Assembly: GCF_014298075.1 (NCBI RefSeq)
Contig: NZ_CP060418.1
Coordinates: forward strand, 5,084,001 to 5,148,000
Length of the DNA stretch: 64,000 nt
From: Enterobacter sp. JUb54
GTDB lineage: Bacteria > Pseudomonadota > Gammaproteobacteria > Enterobacterales > Enterobacteriaceae
Reading direction: 5' to 3'
Shown: in pieces, positions 23,276 through 33,702 of the stretch
Layout of the letters: every line of letters begins with the position of its first letter
Position numbering within the stretch: position 1 is the first letter of the stretch
The notes under the pieces: generated by a model
Seen by the model: only the letters and a program-made list of their open reading frames with translations
The model's database searches: none
What the model was told of the DNA's origin: nothing
Translations under genes and position numbers: made by a program

Positions 23276-24017
23276 CGATGACGGGATTCATGCGCCGGGC
23301 ATTCAGACCCTGGCGAAGGCCTTGCGCGAGTTTGCTGAGGTCCAGGTAGTTGCACCCGATCGTAACCGCAGTGGCGCATCGAATTCCCTGACCCTGGAGT
23401 CTTCGCTTCGTACTTTCACCTTCGATAACGGCGATATCGCCGTCCAGATGGGCACGCCAACGGACTGTGTCTATCTCGGCGTTAACGCCCTGATGCGTCC
23501 TCGCCCGGATATTGTGGTCTCTGGGATCAACGCCGGGCCAAATCTCGGTGATGACGTCATCTACTCCGGCACCGTCGCAGCCGCGATGGAGGGCCGCCAC
23601 CTTGGTTTCCCGGCACTGGCCGTCTCTCTGAACGGCCACAAACACTACGATACCGCGGCGGCCATCACCTGTTCCATTCTGCGCGCCTTAAACCGCGAAC
23701 CGCTGCGCACCGGTCGAATCCTCAATATCAACGTCCCGGATCTGCCGCTGGAGCAGATTAAAGGCATTCGGGTCACCCGCTGTGGCAGTCGTCATCCCGC
23801 CGATCAGGTGATCCCGCAAAAAGATCCGCGCGGCAATACGCTGTACTGGATTGGCCCGCCGGGGGAAAAACACGATGCCGGGCCGGATACCGATTTTGCC
23901 GCAATAGATGAAGGCTATGTCTCAGTGACTCCGCTGCACGTTGATTTAACCGCCCATCAGGCTCACAGCGTGGTGAGTGACTGGCTGGATCGCGTTGGGG
24001 TGGATACACAATGGTAA
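23256..24017 (+). CDS. surE: 5'/3'-nucleotidase SurE
   Basis: SurE is a stationary-phase survival phosphatase acting on nucleoside monophosphates and short polyphosphate. The 253-residue protein has the metal-binding [25 protein letters not shown] and [20 protein letters not shown]. The ATG at 23256 is preferred over the GTG two codons earlier because [10 protein letters not shown] is the invariant family start. It overlaps pcm by seven bases, the conserved surE-pcm-nlpD-rpoS order. Confidence 0.96.
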   Translation: MRILLSNDDGIHAPGIQTLAKALREFAEVQVVAPDRNRSGASNSLTLESSLRTFTFDNGDIAVQMGTPTDCVYLGVNALMRPRPDIVVSGINAGPNLGDDVIYSGTVAAAMEGRHLGFPALAVSLNGHKHYDTAAAITCSILRALNREPLRTGRILNINVPDLPLEQIKGIRVTRCGSRHPADQVIPQKDPRGNTLYWIGPPGEKHDAGPDTDFAAIDEGYVSVTPLHVDLTAHQAHSVVSDWLDRVGVDTQW

Positions 24018-24637
24018 GCAAACGTGTTGAAAGTCTGCTGAATCAACTGCGCACGCAGGGCATTGTCGACGAGCGGGTGCTGGAGGCGATAGCCCTGGTA
24101 CCCCGTGAAAAATTCGTTGATGAAGCCTTCGAGCATAAGGCGTGGGAAAACACGGCATTGCCTATCGGCCAGGGGCAAACCATCTCGCAACCCTACATGG
24201 TGGCGCGGATGACGGAGCTTCTGACCTTAGCACCGGAGTCGCGGGTGCTGGAAATCGGCACCGGTTCCGGCTACCAAACGGCAATCCTGGCGCACCTGGT
24301 GCATCACGTCTGTTCGGTCGAACGTATTAAGAGTTTGCAGTGGCAGGCGCGCCGTCGCCTGAAGCAACTTGATTTACATAATGTTTCAACCCGCCACGGT
24401 GATGGATGGCAGGGTTGGACCGCACGCGCGCCTTTTGATGCGATAATCGTTACTGCAGCGCCGCCGGAAATTCCGCCTGCGCTGCTGGCGCAGCTGGATG
24501 AAGGTGGCGTGCTGGTTTTACCGGTCGGCGAGGAGCATCAGTATCTGAAGCGGATCCGCCGTCGCGGTGATGAGTTTGTGATTGATACCGTCGAAGCCGT
24601 ACGCTTTGTTCCCCTGGTTCAGGGTGAGCTGGCGTGA
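24011..24637 (+). CDS. pcm: Protein-L-isoaspartate O-methyltransferase
   Basis: Pcm methylates isoaspartyl residues in aged proteins to start their repair. The 208-residue protein has the SAM-binding [17 protein letters not shown], the preceding [17 protein letters not shown] and the [13 protein letters not shown] motif. nlpD follows after a 124-base gap that holds two short hairpins (GGACAC...GTGTCC and CCGGGTGTTGCCCGG) without T runs. Confidence 0.97.
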   Translation: MVSKRVESLLNQLRTQGIVDERVLEAIALVPREKFVDEAFEHKAWENTALPIGQGQTISQPYMVARMTELLTLAPESRVLEIGTGSGYQTAILAHLVHHVCSVERIKSLQWQARRRLKQLDLHNVSTRHGDGWQGWTARAPFDAIIVTAAPPEIPPALLAQLDEGGVLVLPVGEEHQYLKRIRRRGDEFVIDTVEAVRFVPLVQGELA

Positions 24638-24761
24638 GACCCGGATTAATCCATGTTTTTTTTGCCTGACTTTAGGCGTAGGGTGGACACATTTTCAGTG
24701 TCCTGGCCGGGTGTTGCCCGGTAAGCAAGATATTGGCAGTTAACATATTCCTGGGGGATAA

Positions 24762-25886
24762 ATGAGCGCGGGAAGCCCAAAATTTACCTTAAGTCGCATT
24801 GCGGCATTATCACTGGTTTCACTCTGGCTGGCAGGTTGTTCAAATAACAATAACCCGCCTGCACCGGTTAGTTCTGCGGGTGGAGCCTCTTCTTCCGGAA
24901 CCAATTCCGGGATGCTGATTACCCCGCCGTCGCCAACAGGATCCTCCACAGCGGTACAGACCGCACCGCAGATTCAGCCGGTTCAGACGCCGACAACGCA
25001 GGTTCAGCCTGTCGCGCAACAGCCGGTGCAGACCGTCGATGGTAAGATCGTCTATAACCGTAAATATGGCGATATTCCGAAAGGTAGCTACACCGGTGGC
25101 AGCACTTACACCGTGAAACGCGGCGACACGCTGTTCTATATTGCATGGGTTACCGGCAACGATTTCCGTGACCTTGCCCAGCGTAATAATATCCCCGCAC
25201 CGTATGGCCTGAACGTCGGTCAGACGCTGCAGGTTGGCAACTCTGCCGGCCAGCCGATTACCGGCGATAACGCGGTTGCTCAGGCCAGCGCACAGTCCAG
25301 CGGCGGTATGACGGCGGCCGCAACTTCTGCACAAAAATCCACCGCAGTGGTTGCGTCGCAACCAACTATTACGTATTCTGAATCTTCAGGTGAACAGAAT
25401 GCTAATAAGATGTTGCCGAACAATAAACCTGCGACGACCACCGTTGCGCCGGTTACGGCTCCAGCTGTCAGCACTACCCAACCGACTGCAAGCAGTACGT
25501 CAACCAGTTCGCCGATCTCCGCATGGCGCTGGCCGACTGACGGCAAAGTTATCGAAAACTTTAGTGGTGCCGAAGGCGGCAATAAAGGGATTGATATTGC
25601 AGGCAGTAAGGGACAGGCTATTGTCGCGACAGCTGATGGTCGCGTCGTCTATGCCGGTAATGCGCTGCGCGGTTACGGTAATCTTATTATCATCAAACAC
25701 AACGATGATTACCTGAGTGCCTACGCTCATAACGATACAATGCTGGTCCGGGAGCAACAGGAAGTTAAAGCGGGGCAGAAAATCGCTACCATGGGTAGCA
25801 CCGGCACCAGCTCTACAAGATTACACTTTGAAATTCGTTACAAGGGGAAATCCGTCAACCCGCTGCAATATTTACCGCAGCGATAA
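24762..25886 (+). CDS. nlpD: Murein hydrolase activator NlpD (lipoprotein)
   Basis: NlpD is an outer-membrane lipoprotein that activates the amidase AmiC at the division septum. The 374-residue protein has a lipobox (LWLAGC, residues 21-26), a Pro/Thr/Gln-rich linker, a LysM domain ([15 protein letters not shown]...[11 protein letters not shown], about 120-165) and a C-terminal LytM domain ([15 protein letters not shown] onward). The LytM domain lacks the histidines of active enzymes, as expected for an activator. The main rpoS promoter normally lies inside this gene. The 3' end contains ACAAGGGGAAATCCG, the segment that pairs with DsrA/ArcZ/RprA small RNAs in E. coli. Confidence 0.96.
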   Translation: MSAGSPKFTLSRIAALSLVSLWLAGCSNNNNPPAPVSSAGGASSSGTNSGMLITPPSPTGSSTAVQTAPQIQPVQTPTTQVQPVAQQPVQTVDGKIVYNRKYGDIPKGSYTGGSTYTVKRGDTLFYIAWVTGNDFRDLAQRNNIPAPYGLNVGQTLQVGNSAGQPITGDNAVAQASAQSSGGMTAAATSAQKSTAVVASQPTITYSESSGEQNANKMLPNNKPATTTVAPVTAPAVSTTQPTASSTSTSSPISAWRWPTDGKVIENFSGAEGGNKGIDIAGSKGQAIVATADGRVVYAGNALRGYGNLIIIKHNDDYLSAYAHNDTMLVREQQEVKAGQKIATMGSTGTSSTRLHFEIRYKGKSVNPLQYLPQR

Positions 25887-26103
25887 TTTGGCAGAGTACG
25901 GATAAGCGTCATATCAGTTTACTGGCGTCAGGCCGGTTGTCATCGCCCCTTCAGTGGGGCAAAAGTTTCCGTCCTGGCGTTGTTTGATTGATATATACCC
26001 TAAATAATTCGAGTTGCAGGAAAGCTAACGCTCATGCAGCTTGAAGTATGACGGGTAATCGCGAAGGTGCTTTGCTCAGGGATCACGGGTAGGAGCCATC
26101 TTT
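25887..26103 (+). promoter_or_regulatory. rpoS 5' leader with ERIC-derived insert
   Basis: The gap between nlpD and rpoS is 217 bases, compared with about 62 in E. coli K-12. The far end (AGGGATCACGGGTAGGAGCC) is the conserved ribosome-binding region; the sRNA-pairing segment lies upstream in the nlpD end at about 25839-25853. The extra sequence between them contains a deleted ERIC element and a short hairpin (GCCCCTTCAGTGGGGC, about 25946-25961). Confidence 0.65.
25994..26058. repeat. Internally deleted ERIC element in the rpoS leader
   Basis: TATACCCTAAATAATTCGAG and GCAGCTTGAAGTATGACGGG are the two conserved ERIC termini; the central CAGTCACTTAC arms are lost, leaving a compact 65-base palindromic derivative. 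Confidence 0.8.
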
Positions 26104-27096
26104 ATGAGTCAGAATACGCTGAAAGTTCATGATTTAAATGAAGACGCGGAATTTGATGAGAACGGAGTCGAGGCCTTCGATGAGAAAGCCTTAGTAGAAG
26201 AGGAACCCAGTGATAGCGATCTGGCTGAGGAAGATCTCCTGTCGCAAGGCGCAACACAACGCGTGCTTGATGCGACACAGCTCTATCTTGGTGAGATTGG
26301 TTATTCCCCACTGCTGACGGCGGAAGAAGAAGTTTATTTCGCTCGTCGCGCGTTGCGTGGTGATGTCGCATCACGCCGCAGGATGATCGAAAGTAACCTG
26401 CGGTTGGTGGTGAAGATTGCTCGTCGTTACAGCAATCGTGGTCTGGCGCTGCTGGATCTGATTGAAGAGGGCAACCTGGGGCTGATCCGTGCGGTTGAGA
26501 AGTTTGACCCGGAACGTGGTTTCCGTTTCTCAACTTACGCAACCTGGTGGATCCGTCAAACGATTGAACGGGCGATCATGAACCAAACCCGTACCATCCG
26601 TTTGCCTATCCATATCGTTAAAGAGCTGAACGTCTATCTGCGTACCGCCCGTGAGTTGTCCCATAAACTGGACCACGAGCCGAGTGCGGAAGAGATTGCC
26701 GAACAGCTGGATAAGCCGGTTGATGACGTGAGCCGTATGCTGCGTCTGAACGAGCGCATTACCTCGGTGGATACTCCGCTGGGTGGTGACTCGGAAAAAG
26801 CGCTGCTGGATATTCTGGCCGATGAGAAAGACAACGGTCCGGAAGACACCACGCAAGACGATGATATGAAACAAAGCATCGTTAAATGGCTGTTCGAACT
26901 GAACGCCAAGCAGCGTGAAGTGCTGGCCCGTCGTTTCGGTTTGCTGGGTTATGAAGCCGCTACGCTTGAAGATGTTGGCCGTGAAATCGGTCTGACCCGC
27001 GAACGCGTTCGTCAGATTCAGGTTGAAGGTCTGCGCCGCCTGCGGGAGATCCTGCAAGGCCAGGGGCTGAACATCGAAGCGCTATTCCGCGAATAA
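26104..27096 (+). CDS. rpoS: RNA polymerase sigma factor RpoS (sigma-38)
   Basis: RpoS directs general stress and stationary-phase transcription. The 330-residue protein shows sigma region 1.2-2 ([47 protein letters not shown]), region 3 and region 4 ([38 protein letters not shown]). The start [17 protein letters not shown] follows GTAGGAGCC. No frameshift is seen, so the allele looks intact. Expression is expected to be controlled mainly through the leader and by proteolysis. Confidence 0.98.
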   Translation: MSQNTLKVHDLNEDAEFDENGVEAFDEKALVEEEPSDSDLAEEDLLSQGATQRVLDATQLYLGEIGYSPLLTAEEEVYFARRALRGDVASRRRMIESNLRLVVKIARRYSNRGLALLDLIEEGNLGLIRAVEKFDPERGFRFSTYATWWIRQTIERAIMNQTRTIRLPIHIVKELNVYLRTARELSHKLDHEPSAEEIAEQLDKPVDDVSRMLRLNERITSVDTPLGGDSEKALLDILADEKDNGPEDTTQDDDMKQSIVKWLFELNAKQREVLARRFGLLGYEAATLEDVGREIGLTRERVRQIQVEGLRRLREILQGQGLNIEALFRE

Positions 27097-27110
27097 GACA
27101 TTTTCTCTCA

Positions 27111-27144
27111 AAAAGGCCCGCTCGAAAGATTGGGCCTTTTCCTT
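27111..27144. terminator. Terminator of rpoS
   Basis: AAAAGGCCC and GGGCCTTTT form a 9-bp stem with flanking A and T runs right behind rpoS. It can also serve the NTF2-like/MFS unit converging on it. Confidence 0.85.
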
Positions 27145-27161
27145 TTGTAGTCAGCCTGACT

Positions 27162-27539
27162 TTACCCCTGCCAGGTCTCCTGCAGGTGGCGCCACAAAAT
27201 CCGCTCACCCTCCAGCCTGAACACGACCGTTGACCAGCGCACCGTTGGCGCCTGCCCGGGAAGGGTCTGCGTTTCCCGATAAAGAACCGCCGCACCGTCG
27301 TGCCAGCGGGCAAGCTCCGTGAGGCTATCAATAGCGATCTTCAGGCCCGCGCGGCTGCCGCCGGCCTGCTGGAAAAAGTCGCTGACCTTTGGCTGGTCCA
27401 GACAAATGCCGCCGGTGGTCAGCAGCGTAAAATCGTGGGTAAAGCGCGCCATTAACGCCGCCGCGCTCCCTTCCTTGCGGCCTAACCAGTTTTCAATCAC
27501 GACGTGGGCATCAATAACTTCGTCAAAATATGCGCTCAT
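27162..27539 (-). CDS. NTF2-like (DUF4440-type) small protein
   Basis: A 125-residue protein (MSAYFDEVIDAHVVIENWLGRKEGSAAALMARF...) with the length and pattern of the SnoaL/NTF2-like cone fold: N-terminal helices, then alternating strands such as FTLLTTGGICLD, GAAVLYRETQTL and STVVFRLEGERILWRHLQETW. No catalytic function can be assigned. Its start overlaps the stop of the upstream MFS gene by four bases (ATGA), so the two are one transcription unit. Confidence 0.72.
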   Translation of the reverse strand: MSAYFDEVIDAHVVIENWLGRKEGSAAALMARFTHDFTLLTTGGICLDQPKVSDFFQQAGGSRAGLKIAIDSLTELARWHDGAAVLYRETQTLPGQAPTVRWSTVVFRLEGERILWRHLQETWQG

Positions 27540-28750
27540 TTGTTCTCCATTTTGCTATGCAGGCGCAGGATCAGCGCCCGGTTGTCGAATCGCAGGCAGC
27601 TCAGCAGGGGGATGAGGGTGATCCCGGCTGCGGTCATAAACACCCCGCGCCATGCCTGCGCGGTGGGATAATGGTGGAGCAGGACGCTGAGCAGCGTTGC
27701 CAGCAGCGCCGCGCCGGCTAAAAAGCTGAGCTGGCGGTTGATATTCCACAGCGCGCTGGCGTCCGGCAGGTGGTGATTGGCGATATTCAAAAAGGCGCTG
27801 CTTTGCGCCGTGCTGCTGCACAGGCTACCGCCTGCGCCCATCAGCGTGAAGGCGCTTATCAGCGTGCTCGCCGAAGTCTGCCGGCCGACGCCAATCAGCA
27901 GCAGGATCCCCGCCGCCTGGAGCAGACATCCGCTGATAATAAACGGTCGGGGGCCGAATCGATTGTAGTATCTGCCGGTCAGCGTAATCGCCACAAACGA
28001 TGCCAGCGACCACGGCAGCATCAGCGAGCCGACGGCGGAAGGCGACATGCCGGTGAGGGTTTGCAGGTAAAACAGGCCGACCACGTTGATGCCAATGAAG
28101 ATGCCGGGGACGCAGAGGTAAATCAGCATCGCGAAGCGCAGCAGCGGGTCGGCCAGCAGCGGCAGGTGTAAAAAGCGTCCCGGACGCGTCGTTTTTGCCT
28201 CTTCTTTAAGCCAGAAGGCGGCTAAGGTAAGCGTCAGAAAAGCCACAGGCAGGCTGGCAAAGAAGACCCAGCGCCAGCTGAACGTCTGCACCAGCAGCCC
28301 GCCAAGCGCCGGAGAGCAGGCGGGAGCCAGCAGCCCGACCAGCATCACCGCGGCCGAGAGCTTTGCTCGCTCGTGGCTGTGAAAGTACTGCCAGGTCATG
28401 GCCTGGCCGACGGGAATTAAGAGCCCGCCGCCCATCCCCTGCAGCGCGCGCCAGAAAATCAGCGTGCTCAGCGATTCCGCCATTCCGGCACCCAGCGCCG
28501 CCGCGCTGAACAGCAGCAGCGACAGCAGAAAAACATGTCGGGCGCCAAATCTCTGCGCAAGCCAGGCGCTAAAGGGGAGCACTAACGTGAGCCCGGCAAT
28601 GTAGCCGTTGCTGACCCAGGTGAGTTCCCCCACGGAGGCATTAAGCGCCCGGCTCATATCGGGAAAGGCAACGCTGGCGATAAACATATTGATTAAGTCG
28701 AGAAAAAAACCGAGCAAAAAAACGGTGGCAACCTTGCTGCGATAGGTCAT
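27536..28750 (-). CDS. MFS transporter (drug/sugar efflux type)
   Basis: A 404-residue protein with about 12 membrane helices. Major facilitator marks are visible: a motif-A-like AWLAQRFGARHVFLLSLL in the first cytoplasmic loop and GGLLIPVGQAMTWQYFHSHERAKLSA later, similar to Bcr/EmrD/QacA-type exporters. SD GGAG stands 6 bases before ATG. It is divergent from a LysR regulator gene (28860), so the pair is probably regulator and target. It lies in the variable interval between rpoS and mutS. The substrate is unknown. Confidence 0.82.
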   Translation of the reverse strand: MTYRSKVATVFLLGFFLDLINMFIASVAFPDMSRALNASVGELTWVSNGYIAGLTLVLPFSAWLAQRFGARHVFLLSLLLFSAAALGAGMAESLSTLIFWRALQGMGGGLLIPVGQAMTWQYFHSHERAKLSAAVMLVGLLAPACSPALGGLLVQTFSWRWVFFASLPVAFLTLTLAAFWLKEEAKTTRPGRFLHLPLLADPLLRFAMLIYLCVPGIFIGINVVGLFYLQTLTGMSPSAVGSLMLPWSLASFVAITLTGRYYNRFGPRPFIISGCLLQAAGILLLIGVGRQTSASTLISAFTLMGAGGSLCSSTAQSSAFLNIANHHLPDASALWNINRQLSFLAGAALLATLLSVLLHHYPTAQAWRGVFMTAAGITLIPLLSCLRFDNRALILRLHSKMENK

Positions 28751-28859
28751 GGCGATCTCCGGTTAAGAAGGTCGCTACTCTAAACCCCTGCGTCGGGCGG
28801 ATAAACGCGGCGAAGCGGGATATACTGTCTGAAAATTTTTGACAATAAGCTGAATTAGC

Positions 28860-29747
28860 ATGCTGAATCTGCAACGTATGGCCATGTTTGTGGCGGTGGT
28901 GGACTGCGGAAGTTTTACCGCGGCGGCAGCGGCCCTGGCCCAGACCAAGGCGGTGGTGAGCTTTAATGTGCGCCAGCTGGAGAGCGAGCTTGGCGTCACT
29001 CTGCTTTTACGCTCCACGCGACGGCTGACCCTGACGGACGCGGGGACGGTGTTCTATCAGCGCGGTGTCGGGCTGCTGAAGGCGGCGGAAAATCTCCAGG
29101 ATGAGGTGCGGGCCGGCCACGCCGGATTGAGCGGCGAGCTGCGCATTACCACCACCCCGGAGTACGGAGCACAGGTGATTATTCCGGCGCTGGCCGAGTT
29201 TAGCCGGCTGCACCCGGCGCTGCGCGTGCGCCACGTTTCATCCTCGCATCATGCCGACTTAATCTCCGAACGTTTTGATGTCGCCATTCGCCTCGGGACG
29301 CTGGCAGACTCGCGCTACCGCGCGGCGCTGATCTCGCGTTTTGCGATCCTGCCCGTTGCCGCACCCGCGTGGCTGGCGCAGCATCCGCTGTCAGCGCTTG
29401 AAGACCTGGCCCAGGCCGAGTGGATTATTCACGAGCGGTTGCAAACCCCGCTACGCTGGCAGCTCAGCGGTCGGGATCGCAAGGTTATTGATTTTGAGAT
29501 TAAAAAGACCCCGCGTCTGTCGGCGGACAGCGCCAATGCGCTGATGGCCTTCGCTATCGCCGGCAGCGGCGTGGCGCTGTTGCCGGAGTGGCTGGTGGCC
29601 GCATCGTTGGCTCAGCAGCGTTTGATCCATCTGCTGCCGGAGCTAAGTTTTCCGCCGCAGGGGGTCTATGCGGTTTACCCGGACGCGCGGCACGTGCCGA
29701 CTAAGGTCAGGGCGTTCATCGATTTTTTACGCCAAAGAGTGGGGTAA
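28860..29747 (+). CDS. LysR-family transcriptional regulator
   Basis: A 295-residue LTTR with an N-terminal winged helix (MAMFVAVVDCGSFTAAAAALAQTKAVVSFNVRQLE, about 6-40) and a C-terminal periplasmic-binding-like effector domain. It is transcribed divergently from the MFS gene across a 109-base gap, the usual arrangement for autoregulation and control of a neighbour. The ligand is unknown. It converges with mutS. Confidence 0.85.
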   Translation: MLNLQRMAMFVAVVDCGSFTAAAAALAQTKAVVSFNVRQLESELGVTLLLRSTRRLTLTDAGTVFYQRGVGLLKAAENLQDEVRAGHAGLSGELRITTTPEYGAQVIIPALAEFSRLHPALRVRHVSSSHHADLISERFDVAIRLGTLADSRYRAALISRFAILPVAAPAWLAQHPLSALEDLAQAEWIIHERLQTPLRWQLSGRDRKVIDFEIKKTPRLSADSANALMAFAIAGSGVALLPEWLVAASLAQQRLIHLLPELSFPPQGVYAVYPDARHVPTKVRAFIDFLRQRVG

Positions 29748-29780
29748 TCTGCAGGCGTCTTCGGCCACTCCTGCGGTGCA

Positions 29781-29812
29781 TCCCCGGGCGACGCGGTGCC
29801 GCGCGCCCGGGA
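29781..29812. terminator. Hairpin between converging LysR gene and mutS
   Basis: TCCCCGGGCG...CGCGCCCGGGA forms a GC-rich stem in the 89-base gap between two converging genes. No strong T run is present, so termination efficiency is uncertain. Confidence 0.45.
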
Positions 29813-29836
29813 GTGACGCTCAGAGGAGGAGAGGGA

Positions 29837-32404
29837 TTAGGCCAGGCTTTTCAGCCGATAAATCCACTCCAGCGCCTGGCGCGGGGTCAGCGTATCGGGG
29901 TCAAGATGCTCCAGCGCTTCGAGCGCCGGGGAGGTCTCTTCCGGAGCCGACAGCAGCGACATCTGGGTGCCGTCCACTTGAGTGGCCGCCGCGTTGGGGG
30001 CAATGCTCTCCAGTTCGCGCAGCTTCTGGCGTGCACGTTTGATCACCTCTTTCGGCACGCCGGCCAGCGCGGCAACCGCCAGACCGTAGCTCTTGCTGGC
30101 CGCGCCATCCTGCACGCTGTGCATAAAGGCGATGGTGTCGCCGTGCTCCAGCGCGTCCAGATGGACGTTGGCGACCCCTTCCATTTTCTCCGGCAGCTGC
30201 GTCAGCTCGAAGTAGTGGGTGGCGAACAGCGTCAGCGCCTTAATCTTATTGGCGAGGTTTTCCGCACAGGCCCACGCCAGCGACAGGCCGTCGTAGGTGG
30301 AGGTGCCGCGGCCGATTTCGTCCATCAGCACCAGGCTGTGCTCGGTGGCGTTATGCAGAATATTGGCGGTTTCGGTCATTTCAACCATGAAGGTTGAACG
30401 ACCGCTTGCCAGGTCATCCGCTGCCCCGACGCGGGTAAAGATACGATCGATGGGACCGATCTCGACTTTCTCTGCCGGCACATAGCTGCCGATATAGGCC
30501 AGCAGCGCGATAAGCGCGGTCTGGCGCATATAGGTACTTTTACCGCCCATATTCGGCCCGGTAATAATCAACATCCGACGCTGCGGTGCCAGGTTCAACG
30601 GGTTAGCGATGAACGGCTCTTTCAGCACCTGTTCGACGACCGGGTGGCGGCCTTCAGTGATACGAATTCCCGGCTTGTCGCTAAAGGTCGGGCAGCAGTA
30701 GTTCAGGGCTTCGGCGCGCTCGGCGAGGTTGATCAGCACATCGAGCTCAGCCAGCGCGCTGGCGCTCTGCTGCAGGTCGGCCAGGTGCGGCAGCAGCATG
30801 TCGAACAGCTGCTCGTAGAGCTGCTTCTCCAGCGCCAGGGCTTTGCCTTTCGAGGTCAGAACCTTGTCTTCATACTCCTTCAGTTCCGGAATAATGTAGC
30901 GCTCGGCGTTTTTCAGGGTCTGGCGGCGGACGTAGTGGATCGGCGCATGCTGGCTCTGGCCGCGGCTGATCTGGATGTAGTAACCATGAACGGCATTGTA
31001 GCCGACCTTCAGGGTGTCCAGACCCAGACGTTCACGCTCGCGAATTTCCAGCTTATCAAGATAGTCGGTGGCACCATCTGCCAGGGCCCGCCATTCGTCG
31101 AGCTCCTCATTGTAGCCCGGGGCGATGACTCCGCCGTCGCGCACCAGCACCGGCGGCGACTCGATAATCGCCTGCTCCAGCAGTTCGCGCAGTTCGCTGA
31201 ACTCGCCCATTTTGTCGCGCAGTTGCTGAACCGGCGCGCAGCTGACGTCAGCCAGCATTTCACGCAGGGCCGGCAGCTGCTGGAACGCGTAACGCATGCG
31301 GGCAAGATCGCGAGGGCGTGCGGTACGCAGCGCCAGTCGCGCCAGGATACGTTCCAGATCGCCGACCTGACGCAGAACCGGCTGCAGGTCGCTGTAGTAC
31401 TCCTGCAAGGCGCCGATGGTCTGCTGACGTTCAACGAGCACCTTGGTGTCGCGTACCGGCATATGCAGCCAGCGTTTCAGCATGCGGCTGCCCATTGGCG
31501 TCACGGTGCAGTCGAGCACCGATGCCAGGGTATTGTCGAAACCGCCGGCCAGGTTCTGGGTAATCTCGAGGTTACGGCGGGTTGCGGCATCCATGATGAT
31601 GCTGTCCTGCTGACGCTCCATGGTGATGGAACGAATATGCGGCAGGGAGGTGCGCTGGGTATCTTTGACGTACTGCAGCAGGCAGCCGGCGGCGCACAGG
31701 CCGCGCGGCGCATTTTCGACGCCGAAGCCGACCAGGTCGCGGGTGCCAAACTGTAAGTTCAGCTGCTGACGGGCGGTATCGATTTCAAATTCCCACAGCG
31801 GACGACGGCGCAGGCCGCGACGACCTTCGATCAGCGCGGACTCGGCGAAATCTTCGGCGTACAGCAGTTCGGCCGGGTTGGTGCGCTGCAGTTCTGCGGC
31901 CATGGTGTCGCGGTCTGCCGGTTCGCTGAGGCGAAAACGGCCGGAGCTGATATCCAGAGTGGCATAGCCAAAGCCTTTGCTGTCCTGCCAGATAGCGGCC
32001 AGCAGGTTATCCTGACGCTCCTGCAGCAGCGCTTCATCGCTGATGGTGCCGGGGGTGACGATGCGCACCACTTTGCGCTCGACCGGCCCTTTGGTGGTGG
32101 CCGGATCGCCAATCTGTTCGCAAATCGCCACCGATTCGCCCTGATTCACCAGCTTCGCGAGGTAGTTTTCCACCGCATGGTGGGGGATCCCGGCCATTGG
32201 GATCGGCTCGCCCGCCGAGGCGCCGCGTTTGGTCAGCGAGATATCCAGCAGCTGCGAAGCGCGTTTGGCATCGTCATAAAACAGTTCGTAGAAATCACCC
32301 ATCCGGTAGAACAGCAGGATCTCCGGGTGCTGAGCTTTCAGCTTCAGATACTGCTGCATCATGGGCGTGTGGTTGGAGAAGTCCTTGTCTGTGGCTTCAG
32401 TCAT
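29837..32404 (-). CDS. mutS: DNA mismatch repair protein MutS
   Basis: MutS recognises mismatches and recruits MutL. The 855-residue protein has the mismatch-contact motif [14 protein letters not shown] (Phe-x-Glu), connector and lever domains, Walker [17 protein letters not shown], and the [18 protein letters not shown] switch. The C-terminal tetramerisation tail ([21 protein letters not shown]) is complete. The gene is intact, giving no sign of a mutator allele. The region between rpoS and mutS is known to vary among enterics. Confidence 0.98.
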   Translation of the reverse strand: MTEATDKDFSNHTPMMQQYLKLKAQHPEILLFYRMGDFYELFYDDAKRASQLLDISLTKRGASAGEPIPMAGIPHHAVENYLAKLVNQGESVAICEQIGDPATTKGPVERKVVRIVTPGTISDEALLQERQDNLLAAIWQDSKGFGYATLDISSGRFRLSEPADRDTMAAELQRTNPAELLYAEDFAESALIEGRRGLRRRPLWEFEIDTARQQLNLQFGTRDLVGFGVENAPRGLCAAGCLLQYVKDTQRTSLPHIRSITMERQQDSIIMDAATRRNLEITQNLAGGFDNTLASVLDCTVTPMGSRMLKRWLHMPVRDTKVLVERQQTIGALQEYYSDLQPVLRQVGDLERILARLALRTARPRDLARMRYAFQQLPALREMLADVSCAPVQQLRDKMGEFSELRELLEQAIIESPPVLVRDGGVIAPGYNEELDEWRALADGATDYLDKLEIRERERLGLDTLKVGYNAVHGYYIQISRGQSQHAPIHYVRRQTLKNAERYIIPELKEYEDKVLTSKGKALALEKQLYEQLFDMLLPHLADLQQSASALAELDVLINLAERAEALNYCCPTFSDKPGIRITEGRHPVVEQVLKEPFIANPLNLAPQRRMLIITGPNMGGKSTYMRQTALIALLAYIGSYVPAEKVEIGPIDRIFTRVGAADDLASGRSTFMVEMTETANILHNATEHSLVLMDEIGRGTSTYDGLSLAWACAENLANKIKALTLFATHYFELTQLPEKMEGVANVHLDALEHGDTIAFMHSVQDGAASKSYGLAVAALAGVPKEVIKRARQKLRELESIAPNAAATQVDGTQMSLLSAPEETSPALEALEHLDPDTLTPRQALEWIYRLKSLA

Positions 32405-32683
32405 AGTGGTATTACTCTTTTTTTAGTCTTTCTAGTGCTTATGTGGCCCATGCTCAATCCCTGTAAATCCACATAAACCCGCAAATTTTCTCGCCTGGCC
32501 CGCAACGATATTCTTGCTGTCATATCTGACGTTCGCTGCGTTGCGCCAGGCGTTACTGGCATGCCGTCAGTTTGACGAAAAACGCGAATCGAATCCAGCG
32601 AAGAGTATTCTCGTCAGAGGGTAATGGCCATGTATAACAGCTGGCTATGGTTATCAGCGAATGGGACCGGCCCGCGTTTATTT
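32405..32683. other. Intergenic region upstream of mutS with a long inverted repeat
   Basis: 279 bases without a gene. An inverted repeat (CGCCTGGCCCGCAACG at 32493 and CGTTGCGCCAGGCG ending 32552) spans about 60 bases. The left part should carry the mutS promoter. No other feature was recognised. Confidence 0.5.
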
Positions 32684-33610
32684 TTATGACCTGGCCTCGT
32701 GCGCCAGTGCCTGCAGAATTTCCTTTAGCCAGTGGGTTGCATCGCGCTTGCCGCTGCGCTTGTGTGAATAAATTTTCACTTCAAACCTTGGGATCTCAAA
32801 CGGTAGCGGGAAGATCCTGATATCCGCTGCCGGAAGCAGCTTCGTCGCGGCAAAACGGGGGATCGCCAGCAGCAGGTCGCTTTCCGCCACGATAAACGGT
32901 GCGCTAAGCATCGACGGTGTTTTGATGGTGGTCTGGCGGGTATATCCCATCTGTTCCAGCTGTAAATCCAGCACCCCCAGCTTCTCATTCCAGGGCGTCA
33001 CCACCAGATGCCGGGCGGCGAGATAATCCTCCAGCGTCAGCGCTGTGCGCCGGGTATTGCTGATGACGACGTACTCATCCTCGAACCAGCTGAGCTCATC
33101 CAGCTCCGGATGCCGGATATCGTCTGCCGTACTGAATCCAAGCGCCAGATCCACTTCGCCCGCCAGCAATTCGGTTAATGCCGGGCTGTGCGGCAGATAG
33201 CGGAGCTCAAAGCGCAGGCCCGGCGCGGCATGCTGCAGCTTTTGCATCAGGGCCGGGAAAATGCAGAACGCGGTAAAATCGGTAATCGCAATATGTAAGC
33301 ACTCGGTACTGCTGGCAGCTTCAAATTTCGGCTGGGGCGTCAGCTCCTGGTTCAGCAATTTTAGCGCCGCGGCCAGGGTCGGCGCGAGCTGAATCGCATA
33401 CACGCTGGGGCACATCCGGTGGCCTTCGCGATAAAACAACGGGTCATTGAGGGAGAGCCGTAGTCGCGATAACGCGTGGCTCAACGCCGAGGTGCTCATT
33501 GCCAGCTCATCCGCCGCCAGGCGAACCGAACGATGACGATAGATCGCATCAAAAACAGGCAGGAGATTTAAATCAATACGCCGCAGCGCCGGATGCATAA
33601 TATTCATCAT
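32684..33610 (-). CDS. LysR-family transcriptional regulator
   Basis: A 308-residue LTTR: helix-turn-helix in the first 65 residues (LPVFDAIYRHRSVRLAADELAMSTSALSHALSRLR) and a substrate-binding domain behind it, resembling the NodD/LeuO-like branch with RRIDLNLLPVFDAIY. It is divergent from the GNAT acetyltransferase gene across 92 bases and may regulate it. There are several closely spaced possible starts (MMNIMHP); the first is used here. The ligand is unknown. Confidence 0.83.
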   Translation of the reverse strand: MMNIMHPALRRIDLNLLPVFDAIYRHRSVRLAADELAMSTSALSHALSRLRLSLNDPLFYREGHRMCPSVYAIQLAPTLAAALKLLNQELTPQPKFEAASSTECLHIAITDFTAFCIFPALMQKLQHAAPGLRFELRYLPHSPALTELLAGEVDLALGFSTADDIRHPELDELSWFEDEYVVISNTRRTALTLEDYLAARHLVVTPWNEKLGVLDLQLEQMGYTRQTTIKTPSMLSAPFIVAESDLLLAIPRFAATKLLPAADIRIFPLPFEIPRFEVKIYSHKRSGKRDATHWLKEILQALAHEARS

Positions 33611-33702
33611 TACGTGATTTCATTGCACTTAATTCTCCTGACAATAACCCTTATGCTTAGCGCCATCAATGTTCACGCCAGACCGCAATGACAGGAAAAT
33701 TT

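Noticed and set aside
27536-28750. Mobile-element origin of the MFS/LysR block
   Set aside because: No transposase, integrase, tRNA or flanking direct repeats were seen; composition is like the surroundings.
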